From assembly GCF_030247195.1 (NCBI RefSeq), contig NC_080672.1, positions 310,690,627 to 310,754,626 of the forward strand: a stretch of DNA of 64,000 bases, read 5' to 3'. The notes beneath the pieces are model-generated. The model saw nothing but the letters and a program-made list of their open reading frames with translations. It ran no database searches and was not told the origin of the DNA. Positions within the stretch are counted from its first letter, which is position 1, and each line of letters starts with the position of its first letter. Made by a program: the position numbers and the translations under genes. Positions 24,501 through 33,545 of this stretch are shown here, piece after piece. Source of the stretch: Topomyia yanbarensis. Its lineage: Eukaryota; Arthropoda; Insecta; Diptera; Culicidae.

Positions 24501-25262
24501 TATCGCGGCAGCATAGCTCTTCCAATCGATATTTCGTGTGAGGTCATACGAAATATTGATTGTTTCCAATGGCCTTGAGCCGTTATTGATTGAGACTACG
24601 ATCGGCAGATGGTCGCTACCGTGGGGATCAGGGATTACCTTCCACGCGCATTCTAACTTTAGCGAGGTCGAGCAAAGGGATAAATCTAATGCGCTTGGTC
24701 GCGCTGGTGGGGGAGGAATCCGTGTCATTTCACCCGTGTTTAGAATTGTCATGTTGAAGTTGTCGCAAATATTGTGAATTAAAGAGGAACGGTTATCATC
24801 ATAAAGGCAACCCCATTCCGTACCGTGAGAGTTAAAGTCGCCTAAAACTAGTCGCGGTGCAGGCAGGGATTCTATGATGTCATGTAGCCGGCGATGCCCA
24901 ATCGCGGTGTTGGGGGGAATATATATGGAAGCTATGCAAAGGCTTTTGCCTTTGGTTGTTACTTGACAAGCGACAACTTCAATACCTGTTATCGAGGGAA
25001 GGTTAATTCTGTAGAAGGAATAGCGCTTTTTGATCCCCAAAAGCACTCCTCCATAGGGGGTGTCTCGATCCAGGCGAATAATATTAAAGTCGTGGAAGTT
25101 GAGATCTATGTCGGAAGTTAACCAAGTTTCACATAATGCAAATGCATCGCAACTCAAATTATTTATTAAAATTTTGAAGGAATCGATTTTCGGGATGATA
25201 CTTCTGCAATTCCACTGTAGAACAGTGATCAAATCCGTGACCTCGTTCGATGAGTTAGCCAT
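21576..25262 (-). CDS. I-element ORF2: endonuclease / reverse transcriptase / RNase H
   Basis: 1228 residues from the ATG at 25260-25262. That ATG overlaps the ORF1 stop (ATGGCTAA), which supports this start over an in-frame TTG four codons upstream. Domains in order: APE endonuclease (LQWNCRS at 15-21, catalytic Glu45 in CETWL, YIPPN, LGDFNSHG, GSDHLPI); reverse transcriptase (SYRPIAML, FGFRKGKGT, FLDIKGAFDS near 570, LPQGSCLSP, catalytic LADD near 659); RNase H (FYTDGS near 950, AAELAAI, VSDSLSS, WVPSHCSIPGNEKAD near 1049); and a C-terminal Cys/His cluster CACGDGYHDIEHIVWAC near 1160. The protein nicks target DNA, copies element RNA from the nick and degrades the template strand. All catalytic residues I can check are present, and the length is normal for the clade. 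Expression is expected from a bicistronic element RNA. Confidence 0.95.
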   Translation of the reverse strand: MANSSNEVTDLITVLQWNCRSIIPKIDSFKILINNLSCDAFALCETWLTSDIDLNFHDFNIIRLDRDTPYGGVLLGIKKRYSFYRINLPSITGIEVVACQVTTKGKSLCIASIYIPPNTAIGHRRLHDIIESLPAPRLVLGDFNSHGTEWGCLYDDNRSSLIHNICDNFNMTILNTGEMTRIPPPPARPSALDLSLCSTSLKLECAWKVIPDPHGSDHLPIVVSINNGSRPLETINISYDLTRNIDWKSYAAAISDNIESTQELPPEGEYSFLAGLILDSANQAQTKPVPGANIQKRSPNPWWDKECSDVYAEKAAAFKTFRNDGLPASFQQYATLDKRMKSLMKAKKRGYWRRFVDGLTRETSMSTLWGTARRMRNRNSTNESVEYSNRWIFDFAKKVCPDSAPAQKIYRAASPHYTANETPFSMVEFSLALLSCNNKAPGPDRIKFNLLKNLPNSAKRRLLNLFNKFLEANIVPHDWRQVKVIAIQKPGKPASDHNSYRPIAMLSCIRKLFEKMILSRLDNWVEANGLLSDTQFGFRKGKGTNDCLALLSTEIQMAYASKEQMASVFLDIKGAFDSVSINILSEKLHQHGLSATLNNFLLNLLSEKHMHFSHGDLSTSRFSYMGLPQGSCLSPLLYNFYVNEIDECLDNSCTLRQLADDGVVSVTGPKAVDLQGPLQNTLDNLSAWAIKLGIEFSTEKTELVVFSRKREPAQLQLLLMGQTIAQVFTVKYLGVWFDSKGTWGCHVRYLKQKCQQRINFLRTITGTWWGAHPGDLIRLYQTTILSVLEYGCFCFRSAANIHFIKLERIQYRCLRIALGCMQSTHTMSLEVLSGVLPLKNRFWELSYRLLIRCDILNPLVIENFERLVELNSQTRFMSLYFDYMAQNINPSSYNPNRVHFINTSESTVFFDTSMKDEIIGIPDHIRPQVVPNIFYNKFREVDCSKIFYTDGSNLEGSTGFGIFNQKFTASYKLSDPASVYAAELAAIQYTLGVIDTLPADHYFIVSDSLSSIDAIRSMKHGKHSSYFLEKIRELLSALSDKSFQITLVWVPSHCSIPGNEKADSLAKVGAIEGDVFERPICFHEFFSITHQRTLESWQISWSNGELGRWLHSIVPKVSTKPWFKGMDVGRDFIRVMSRLMANHYTLDAHLRRIGLVESGICACGDGYHDIEHIVWACTEYSSARSRLMDTLRARGRPPNVPVRDVLASRDVLYMSLIYTFIKTINIQL

Positions 25263-26568
25263 CGAAGGATACAATCGCTGAAAGGAGGGGCCATTTAGCA
25301 GTCAACTGCTTCAAAAATGTTCTTACTGTAGGGAGAAAAGCTAACATAAGACTTTTAATAGGATCAGTTATATTGAAAGTTTTTATTATCCAGTCCACAA
25401 TGTCCGAGAGTTTGATAATTCCAGTGCCGCGATTATTCTCGAACTGAAACAGAGGAACACTTGGGATTTTTGATGTTCCGGGAAGTGCTGGGAACTCCTT
25501 CTCTGAGTTTAATCCTCCGAGACCAGGAGCTAATTGCTTCGGTTTGGTTGCAACACTTCCAATAGATGTGACTTTCTGAGTCCCGTCAAGGGATACCTTC
25601 TGGCCTTTACAACGAACTTTAGGAGAGGAAATGTTCCTCCTCTTCCTATAACTTCTAGGCGCCCTAGTAGATGTTCCCTCTTGTGGGTCATCAGCCTCGC
25701 CCTCGTTAGGAGGCAAGTGAGCATAGATGTTTGTTGAGGTTGGTGGTGTAGCTTTCTTTAGCATTTCTGCAAAAGAACGTTCGGATCGTCCAGCAAGGGA
25801 ACGTTTTAGTTTATCCCCGCGTAGTTTGTACGCGGGACATGCCGAGATATCATGCAGATTCTCTGCACAGTAAGGACACTTCTCAGCATTCTTACTGCAC
25901 GAATCATCTAGATGATCCTCCCCGCATTTTCCACAGCGGGCCTTATTGCTACAATGGGTGGCTGTGTGACCCAATTGTTTACACTTTGTGCAATTCATGA
26001 CCCGCGGCACAAACAGACGCACAGGCAGACGAACCTTGTGCAAGAGGACGTAATTTGGCAAAGCGGTACCAGCGAAGGTCAACCGATAAGAGTTTGATTG
26101 GGGGTACGTTTTTGAACCATCCCCCGCAACTACTACTGAGTGCAAACGCTTGCACTCGAGTATTTTCACTGGCTGAAGTAAGCGGTCTCTGAAACGGCCA
26201 ACCCCGTACTGCAGCAGATCCTCGCATGTCAAACTGTCATCGGTGACAACGCCTTCAGACTGTACTTTCACAGCTGGAATATACACGTGATAGTCCTTCG
26301 TAAAGTGCTCGCAGCAAGTAATATCGTTTGCCTGCTTTGAGTTAGTCAGCACGACCCTCAGCCTGTCTGAGCGGACCTTTTTTATTTCGATCACAGCCGA
26401 GAACCGTTCCGTTAGGTCTTTTGAAATCTGTAATAGATTCAGCGATTTTGTTTTGGGCCGAAAGAAGACCACAAAGGGACCGGTCGAGAGCTCTGGATAT
26501 TGTTTGGGTCGGGGGAGAGCCTTAGGAGTCGACTCGATCTCCATTTGGCCATCCGGGGAGGAAGCCAT
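25255..26568 (-). CDS. I-element ORF1: nucleic-acid-binding protein with three CCHC knuckles
   Basis: 437 residues from the first ATG (26566-26568), beginning MASSPDGQMEIE. An upstream in-frame TTG is an unlikely start. The N-terminal part carries PFVVFFRP (31-38) and RVVLTNSKQAND (71-82). The middle has SYRLTFAGTALPNY and RLFVPRVMNC. Three zinc knuckles follow: C193/C196/H201/C206, C212/C215/H219/C224 and C231/C234/H239/C244, the middle one with a shortened spacing. A basic, Ser/Pro-rich region (RSYRKRRN) follows, then a hydrophobic C-terminus. Such proteins coat element RNA and act as chaperones during target-primed reverse transcription. The stop overlaps the ORF2 start by 8 nt. Two decayed relatives of this ORF lie at 43491-44130 and 46740-47760, which confirms that the segments between the knuckles are under shared descent. 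Confidence 0.95.
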   Translation of the reverse strand: MASSPDGQMEIESTPKALPRPKQYPELSTGPFVVFFRPKTKSLNLLQISKDLTERFSAVIEIKKVRSDRLRVVLTNSKQANDITCCEHFTKDYHVYIPAVKVQSEGVVTDDSLTCEDLLQYGVGRFRDRLLQPVKILECKRLHSVVVAGDGSKTYPQSNSYRLTFAGTALPNYVLLHKVRLPVRLFVPRVMNCTKCKQLGHTATHCSNKARCGKCGEDHLDDSCSKNAEKCPYCAENLHDISACPAYKLRGDKLKRSLAGRSERSFAEMLKKATPPTSTNIYAHLPPNEGEADDPQEGTSTRAPRSYRKRRNISSPKVRCKGQKVSLDGTQKVTSIGSVATKPKQLAPGLGGLNSEKEFPALPGTSKIPSVPLFQFENNRGTGIIKLSDIVDWIIKTFNITDPIKSLMLAFLPTVRTFLKQLTAKWPLLSAIVSFDG

Positions 26569-26898
26569 CGACACCGTCAATGCACGGGGTCAGCACCCGC
26601 GCAGACGGGAAAAAGCCGTAAATGTATCAAAAAGGTAGATTTCACTTATCTGTATACTCGTTTCCCACGACGCACCAGTCCAGCTTAAATAGCTGGTTAT
26701 TGTTCAATCCTCGCTTTACGAACAAAAGGTTGAGGAATGTGGCCTAACGGTTAACACACGCACAAAAGAAAATAAAAGTCCAAACCGAAGAGGCAGAGAA
26801 TGGCAAAATAACCTTGAACGCGGATTACTGCACTGTTCTTTTTCCAACAGACCGAAAACAAAACACTTCTATCTCGATCGAGCGATGCGTAGAGACTG
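26569..26898 (-). promoter_or_regulatory. I-element 5' UTR with probable internal promoter
   Basis: The region begins CAGTCTC at 26898 and is preserved in part in two fossils. The string caaggttat..tg..cattctc.gcctc (26795-26822 here, minus strand) recurs at 38108-38140 and near 43373-43400. I-clade elements carry an RNA polymerase II promoter inside the 5' UTR, with the start at the first bases. Shared sequence between copies that have otherwise diverged supports a regulatory role here. Exact promoter elements were not identified. Confidence 0.55.
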
Positions 26899-26912
26899 AG
26901 CTGGAAATCCTT
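26897..26912. repeat. Target-site duplication of the intact I element, 5' side
   Basis: Identical to 20698-20713. The sequence beyond (gttgcatgggcc...) continues the pre-insertion locus. Confidence 0.92.
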
Positions 26913-27360
26913 GTTGCATGGGCCACAAGAATTACACGAGAAGAGCACGTTATTGTTTTTTGTTTATTTCTTGAGCTGCTATTGATGTACGCTTATCAAA
27001 CTTTGATACTGTATGTTTACTATGGCGGACTTCCGACTGGTGTTACCCTTTTCTAGAAATTTTCAGCAGTTTTTGATATAAGTAAAGGGTGTATTTTGCC
27101 CCGGGGTTGCGTTTTACCCCATATTCTCATACCTATTATTTCATTTTCATTTAGTAGTATACCTCTTAATATAAAATAGATCGTCATAAGTAATGACGCG
27201 TGTTGGTATAATTAATGAAACTATGTAATCACTTTTTTTGTTTTTCATTCTCTTGTATTATATGTCTGTTTTATTTGTTATGAATAATGTCTAAGCCGTA
27301 ATAATTTAAGAGAGAAGCGGTTTCCGTTTTCTATGGTATTCATTTACCTGTAGTAAATAC
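26913..27360. other. Intergenic continuation of the pre-insertion locus
   Basis: AT-rich. It includes a short MITE-like string (27087-27123) of the 'attttgccccgg' family and otherwise nothing recognised. Confidence 0.4.
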
Positions 27361-29087
27361 TCATGCATGCACGAGATCTTTGGTTATTCTGTTATTGAAA
27401 TCAGTAGCAAGTTTTACCGCTCGTTCAGCCACATCATTAACTATTTGTAGTGCTGCAATCCTTCTTTGCACGTTTATATACGATACTTCAGTGACCCATG
27501 TGTCCGGTGGTGTTGAAATGAAGCTGGTGTCTATCTCGAGAATTTCAAAAAAAAACATTGTTGCCGAAGTAACAAAATCGGCTAGAGTTGCATTCTTCCG
27601 AATTTTGGCGGCTTTTAAGGGGAGCTTTGGTTCCGTGTCAGATGAATTTTACCTCTGACATGTACTATTGAGACGTCTAACCATTTTCAGTTTTTCGTCA
27701 GGTAACACTTCATTGTCGAAAAATGCTATACCGATATTTTGCTCAGATAAATACCAGAGCTGGCTCTGGAAAGCTTTTTGTGCCATTGTCGAGAACTCAC
27801 GATCAAAAAACTGTTAATATAACGCCAAAACTCCAAATCAGCTCTTGGTTCAACCATGGCACTTCTAGAGCGGAACCAATATTTGGAATAAGTTTGAGAT
27901 ATAAAAATACAAAGTATTCCATAGTGCTTGATTAGCTTGCTGTCTATGTCTTTAATCTGATGCCCCAACATCCAGATTTTTAGCCCATAGATTTCTCGAC
28001 CCATCCATCGCGCACGACTTAGTGATCCAGCTTTCTGAAACCGAGCACCAGCTGGCAAGGATCCCCCTAGAAATAATACAACCAAGTCCAACATTTCTTT
28101 GTAGTCATCGCGAGGATAAACTTCAAGCAACAGAGAGTTACAAAACTCCACAATACTTTCTCGCCAACCCGAACAATATTCTTTTAACTGAGGTACATCC
28201 AAAACCGTGCGGAAAGTTTCTGTGTCGAAATGGCCATCGTTGAATTTTTTTGGAATGACTTGAAGTTATCAAGTTGATGTTATCCCGAGCTGTCTCCTTC
28301 AATATCGAACACATGTCTCAGTACTATCTCTGCTACATGGTGCCTGCATGCCAAAGCGAGCATCCGTCGTCTTAACAATGATGGCAGTTGCACTATGACA
28401 CTATTTTTGCGCCAGAGTTCACGCTTGTCGTGTCAAAACACATTTCAACCACCGTTTCTTCTACTGCCCACTCTTCTAATGCCTTTTTTCTCGCGATAGT
28501 CTCCAAATTAGCTGTGCCGTTCGGTACTGCTGGGATTGCAAGGAATTTCGAAATATTCTCTCCGGTAATTACTAAGCGATCCATTCGATTGCCTTGCACA
28601 TCTGGAATCAGCTTTCCATCCCAGTAAACCGTCCACGGAACTTCTGGATTGAACAGGTCCTTGATCTACAAAATGACCCTCATCAGCAGAAGACAAAAAA
28701 TAAGCCCGTAAGATATTAAGCCTGTTCTAATGACCCTGCCACTTCTAGTTTTCCGATCTGTACACTTCACATCCTTGCTCTCACTTGAGTACTATGGCTC
28801 TAAATTTTCATAACTTATGCTACCCAGTAATCTCTAGCTAATTGAATGTCGTTAAAATGTAAAGAAGTTGCATTATCTTGTGAGTAAAGACATTTTATCT
28901 GCTTAGCAAGCTCATCTCTACGCTCGTGTCGAGTCCGTCTGATAGTTTCGCGATTTATAGCATAATCCGAAACATTAGAAAATTCTGCATGGCCGTCTAA
29001 TACAATAGAATCTAAAATCAAACTTGCATGCAGCCAACACTCTAGGCGTAATAATGTTAATTTTTGCTGCTCTATGGCTAGAAACAT
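27361..29087 (-). pseudogene. Decayed member of a repeated arthropod transposase-like family (hAT-type CRHH/RW motifs)
   Basis: Pieces in order on the minus strand: INRETIRRTRHERRDELAKQ (28815-29087); an apparent intron; KDLFNPEVPWTVYWDGKLIP through MCFDTTSVNSG (28393-28665, following a good acceptor tttgtag); LACRHHVAEIVLRHVF (about 28320-28370); TFRTVLDVPQLKEYCSGWRE through FLGG and ARWMGREIYGLKIWML (27900-28235); LWYLSEQNIGIAFFDNEVLP (27705-27770); VTEVSYINVQRRIAALQIVND (27361-27660). This order matches a multicopy arthropod family I recall, which has VHWDGK, FDTT, ACRHH and ARWM landmarks. CxxH followed by RW resembles the hAT transposase core, but the tie is inference. Frameshifts fall in homopolymer runs at 28404-28408, 28245-28251 and 27805-27810, and at least two stops remain, so the copy is probably dead. 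Confidence 0.7.
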
Positions 29088-30360
29088 CCATACACGATGG
29101 TTTCGAATGATCTGAATTCGCTAAATCAATCGAACTACATTCGTATATTTCAATCGCTTATGTCCATCATCGCACTCGGCAGCCTGTGGTCAAGAAATGG
29201 GTAGTTAGTCAGATTTTTTTTAAATAAAACTACAAAATACAATACTTACTTCACGGCTTATGGCCGTTGCGCAAGAGAATAGTTTAGATTTCGAACACAA
29301 AAATTCTTCGCGCATTCTTTTGTCATGTATGTGAATATTTGGTTTATATTCTCTTGTATTGTTTCTAATATATGAATATTTACTTCGTCATTTTTCATAT
29401 ATCCTTTTTATTTCACGCTGTAGCAAATTTTTTCGCTTTATCCTGAAACCGTCGATTCGAGACTTTTCTTGTACTTTCACGAATGGTTAAATTTTTTGTC
29501 ATGGTTATGATTAAAACGCGTTCTGAAGATCACATGTTTCCGGTGATACCATCTGATCTATATTCGCGCTTCACACCAACTGTATCACTGATGACCATAA
29601 CATGTACGTCAAGATTCACTTGATTGAAAGTCCAGTCTCCCGGGTAGCCAGAGATAATATTATTTTCATAACTTTCAAAACATCAATGGATAAATCTTGT
29701 AATTAAACAAGAACCCGCTGTGATAGCTATAAACTGTCTTTAGAAAAAGTTGTTCCCCTTGGTTGTATCTATAAAATGTGGCACACTATATATTTTTTGG
29801 TGGCACCCGACGATAGTTTTACGAATTTAATATTTAATGAAAAGTCATTGTTTTCCTATGGTAAACTTCATAGAAATTTGTAAACGCTTGTGCAGATTTA
29901 TTTCAAATTTCGCATATGAATTCGGTGGCCAATTGTCAATTTTTCTAACCTGGTTCTGCATTGTTTCATTTTTTTCATACATGCTTGTGCCACCCTAATA
30001 CATACGGGCGTAATAACCAAAGAGCGTGAAACTCCCATGCTCATATTCAATACGTCTCTTTCCAAGCTCTGATTTGATCGCTCTACGTATAACACTTTAT
30101 GGTATAACTTGAATACTCGTCAAAAGCGTGTCTCCCGACATGCATGCAATGTTGTGTAAAACTTGCATCCAATGTTGAATCTTGTGAACGATTTAGCGTT
30201 ATAGTTTGTATGGAATTTTCTATAAACAGACGAATGATGTTATGTTCGAAAAAAGAGAAAAACGCTCGTTATTGAATAATGAATTATGTATTTCGTTTAT
30301 CATGCTTCATTGTAGTCTGCACAAAATTTTATATCAATCAATTGCTTCGTTCGGAAGAAA
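29088..30360. other. Unassigned AT-rich stretch
   Basis: May include upstream exons or flank of the decayed transposase-like gene, though none could be read. The string 'gtgccaccctaatacat' at 29989-30005 looks like a MITE edge. No gene. Confidence 0.3.
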
Positions 30361-30364
30361 TAGT

Positions 30365-30695
30365 AAAATAGGGTCAACAGGTCTAATACGCCCCCCTTAA
30401 GCAAAAATATCTATATTTCACCATTCGACGCTATGATCTTCTCACCAACTACTCTAATTTATTGTTATATTAGTTAGAAATTAGTACCCGTTTCATTTTT
30501 AATTAAAAACATCCTGATACAAGTGCAATGAAACATTTTTCAAAGATGCCTAAATTCTAGTTTTTTCTTTCACCCAGGGCAAAATGCCCCCGGTGAAAGT
30601 GTAATATGCCCCACAACAAGAGGACGGTATGTCCCACAGCAATCGGTGAGTATGCCCCACAACAATGGGTGGGGCGTTTTGGCCGGTCATGAGCT
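30365..30695. repeat. MITE-like block with repeated 'atgccccacaacaa' units
   Basis: The region 30580-30690 carries the unit 'tatgccccacaacaa..ggt' three to four times in tandem with drift, bordered by 'acgcccccctt' (30389) and 'ggggcgttttggccgg' (30672). It is similar in style to 20085-20435. Ends and duplication not resolved. Confidence 0.45.
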
Positions 30696-31367
30696 GTTGT
30701 GAATACATGAATAATTCTACACACACATATAGTTTTAAGCCAAGCTATAAACTAAGATAGTAACTATAACATTCTAGTAAGCTACTTGAAATAGTTCTAT
30801 CGAATCCGACTATTTCTAATTGGTTGTAATGCTTTTGGAAAAAGTGGAAGCTTACATAAAAGTAGCTCGAAACTTTTGTGTATATTGTTGTTTTGCAACA
30901 TATTAAAAATACCAAACTAACTTAGTACGTTGATTTCATGAAACGATACTGTTATCAGTTATTTTTACTTTTTAGATAATTCAGGAATCCTGGGAATCGA
31001 AGAGGGGCATTTATACCCTTTTACCCTAATTGATCAATATGATTACCATTTGTGTGATATGGCGTCAAGTTACCGAACAACTGATGCGCCAATTGCATTT
31101 CCTAAGTATTACACACAAAATAACGATCGTTTTAAAATGAAGCAATCACATCTATCTACTCCGCCAAATTCAATTCAGGACAGAGATATTGAATCTTACA
31201 GAAAGCAGGCCATTCCATCATAGACTGATCAAATGTTAAGATACGCTACCCTAATAAAAATAAATTATAGGTACACGAACTTTAACCGATATATTCCAAC
31301 GATTCCACATATTCTTTGGATGATTCTCTGAACAGGGCGTTAGGCTGTTGGATCATAAGATGTTTAT

Positions 31368-32226
31368 TAGGGTACCCATTACAATAGCTTAGGTATTTTT
31401 ATTTTATTTTTCGTCAAGCTCAAATATTATTTTTAAGACAAATACTATACAAATGAAAACCTACAGTATGTTCTTGACAAACAAAACTGGAAATAGTTAA
31501 TTTGTTTTCAACCTTACTGATCATGGTGATTTATAATTTTTTGGCTCCGTGATGAAAATCATACATATTTTGCAGTTTTTCTAATGTGAAAAAAACTCAG
31601 AAATCGAACGGAACCTTTTTGACTTTTGTCCAAATACGAGAAGTTATAGGGCTTTTTGTCATCCGTATTAAATTTTATCATTTTCTCGTGCATATTTCTC
31701 TTTTATTCTTCACTCAATTTTAATAAACTGTACCTTGTTGAACGTGGAAAATCCTCAGGAACACAATAAAATAGTTACGTTACCGGAAAAATTCATAAGC
31801 ATAAAATTTTCTGACATTTAGCCTCGATTTCACATTGTTATCATTAAATCGCACATAATAACTCCATCCAACAATAAATTCTTATTTAATTTACTAGTTT
31901 TAGTGTAAAATACTCTTAGGAATCATACGAGAAAAGTTTCATTCCTGGAAAAATAAGGGAAGTTGAGGTATTAGGGTATTTTATGAAAAAATGTGATTTG
32001 TATAGTTAATGACAAAAAAGTTTTATTTCTAAGAATTTTCCACGTTCAACAAGTTACTTTTTATGAAAATTGATTGAAGAATAATAGAGATATATTCACG
32101 AAAAAATTATAAAATTTAATATGAACGACGAAGTGCTCTATATTTATGAGAATTTTTTATTTTTATGAGAATTTTTCACATTAGAAAAACTGCAACATTT
32201 GGAGACAAACTGACCCAGTACCCTAC
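31368..32226. mobile_element. Foldback (long inverted-repeat) element, about 0.86 kb
   Basis: The left arm (31555-31770) includes tgcagtttttctaatgtgaa and gttgaacgtggaaaat. Their complements lie in the right arm (32030-32195) in reverse order. The ends share agggtac (31372 and, inversely, near 32220). The arms are about 70-85% alike by eye. No coding potential. No target duplication was found, so the limits are approximate. Confidence 0.65.
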
Positions 32227-33545
32227 TTTCCTGTATTTTTCGAAAAACAGAAATATCCCCATTCAAATACTAAGGTTATTTTCTTTAAAAAGAGGTACGA
32301 ATCGTAATTTTCTGAGCGCCGCTTCAAAAGCTATAGCATTTGATATATTTTTCTTCCATATTTTATCATAGTACCAATTTCAAAAATTTGAAGCGAGGTG
32401 GGCGGGGGTCAAGAATTGTCAAATGCACAGTGGTTTTTTTCGCCAAAAAACGCGCGAAAAAATAATTACGCAAAAACGGTAAAGCAGCAATGATGTCTTC
32501 TGGGATATTTTAAGATTATCCAGGACCTTTATTTTAACGATGTAGTCATAGTGATTAATCTCCCTTGAAGTGAGATATTTGCTACAATTTTTTTCAAAGT
32601 ACGAAAATCAAGAAGTATTTGGAAGTGTCAAAGAACTTGTTTTTGCGAACATTTTTACTAAAGACCAAAAATTTCTATTTATAGTACACTCGAAGTGTGA
32701 ACAACCCCTTAAAAGCTTTTACTCAACATAACTTCTTAAATATCAATGATAGAGCTTCAGTATAATTAACCTTCCCTAGGTGTTGGGGTCAATATGACCC
32801 AAAATGAACTTTTAAAATGCGCTAACTTTTTTAGTTTTGCACCTAGCAGTTTGAAATTTCTTGACTTTTCCTCTTTCATGGAGCGCAACGATTTTCAATT
32901 GAGTTCAAAATTGTCGGGCATTCCTGAAGGGCTGTACAAAAAAAGTTACGAATAAGGTGTTAGCGGGTCATATTGACCCCGATTTCGAACTTAGTTTTAA
33001 GGCACATTTTCAGCCAAATCTACATGAACTTGTACCCAAATTGTTTGTTGAAGTTTCAATTTTCAGTTTCTGGTGAATATTAATGTTTTTGACCAGGTTG
33101 GCCAGTGGGAATCGGTGCCGAATGGGGTCATGTTTGGCATAAAAAGATGTATGCAGAACCATCATCATAAATCACCGGTTTATTGACAGAATACTAATAA
33201 TAAATGCAAATAAAACAAAAATGAGAATGTATATATTAAATTTGTACATGATACGACCGATCTGGGATGTCCTGGATTACAATTCCGATGCCGATTCCGG
33301 CAGTATAACACTAGTTCATATACTATTGAACAAACGACAAAGTGATCAATCATTGAAACTGATCCCAAAGTTTTGTAATATTCTTGAAAACTTATATAAA
33401 ATCCCATCTAAAATGATAGGAATACTCTGATTCAAATAGTTACTCTGGATTATACGTGAAAATTATTCGGAAGATACGGAACATCCGTAAAACAGGCTAA
33501 TTCATAAATCTAGTCCTAGAACTCAAAAGTTTTTTCGAAAATATT

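Larger units (their letters stand above)
20714..26898 (-). mobile_element. Complete I-clade non-LTR retrotransposon (MosquI-like), apparently intact
   Basis: A full-length element of about 6.2 kb. It has a 5' end reading CAGTCTCTACGC, a 330-bp 5' UTR, ORF1 with three zinc knuckles, ORF2 with endonuclease, reverse transcriptase and RNase H, an 860-bp 3' UTR, an AATAAA signal (20732-20737) and a poly(A) tail, all between matching target duplications. No stop or frameshift interrupts either ORF. RNase H plus a CCHC-type ORF1 is the I-clade plan. Mosquito I-clade elements (MosquI) are the closest named group I can recall, by plan only. Integrity plus perfect duplications implies recent transposition. 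The insertion split an unrelated AT-rich locus. Confidence 0.93.

Noticed and set aside
25274..25274. TTG start giving a 1232-residue ORF2
   Set aside because: The ATG four codons on overlaps the ORF1 stop in the classic reinitiation arrangement and is the better start.
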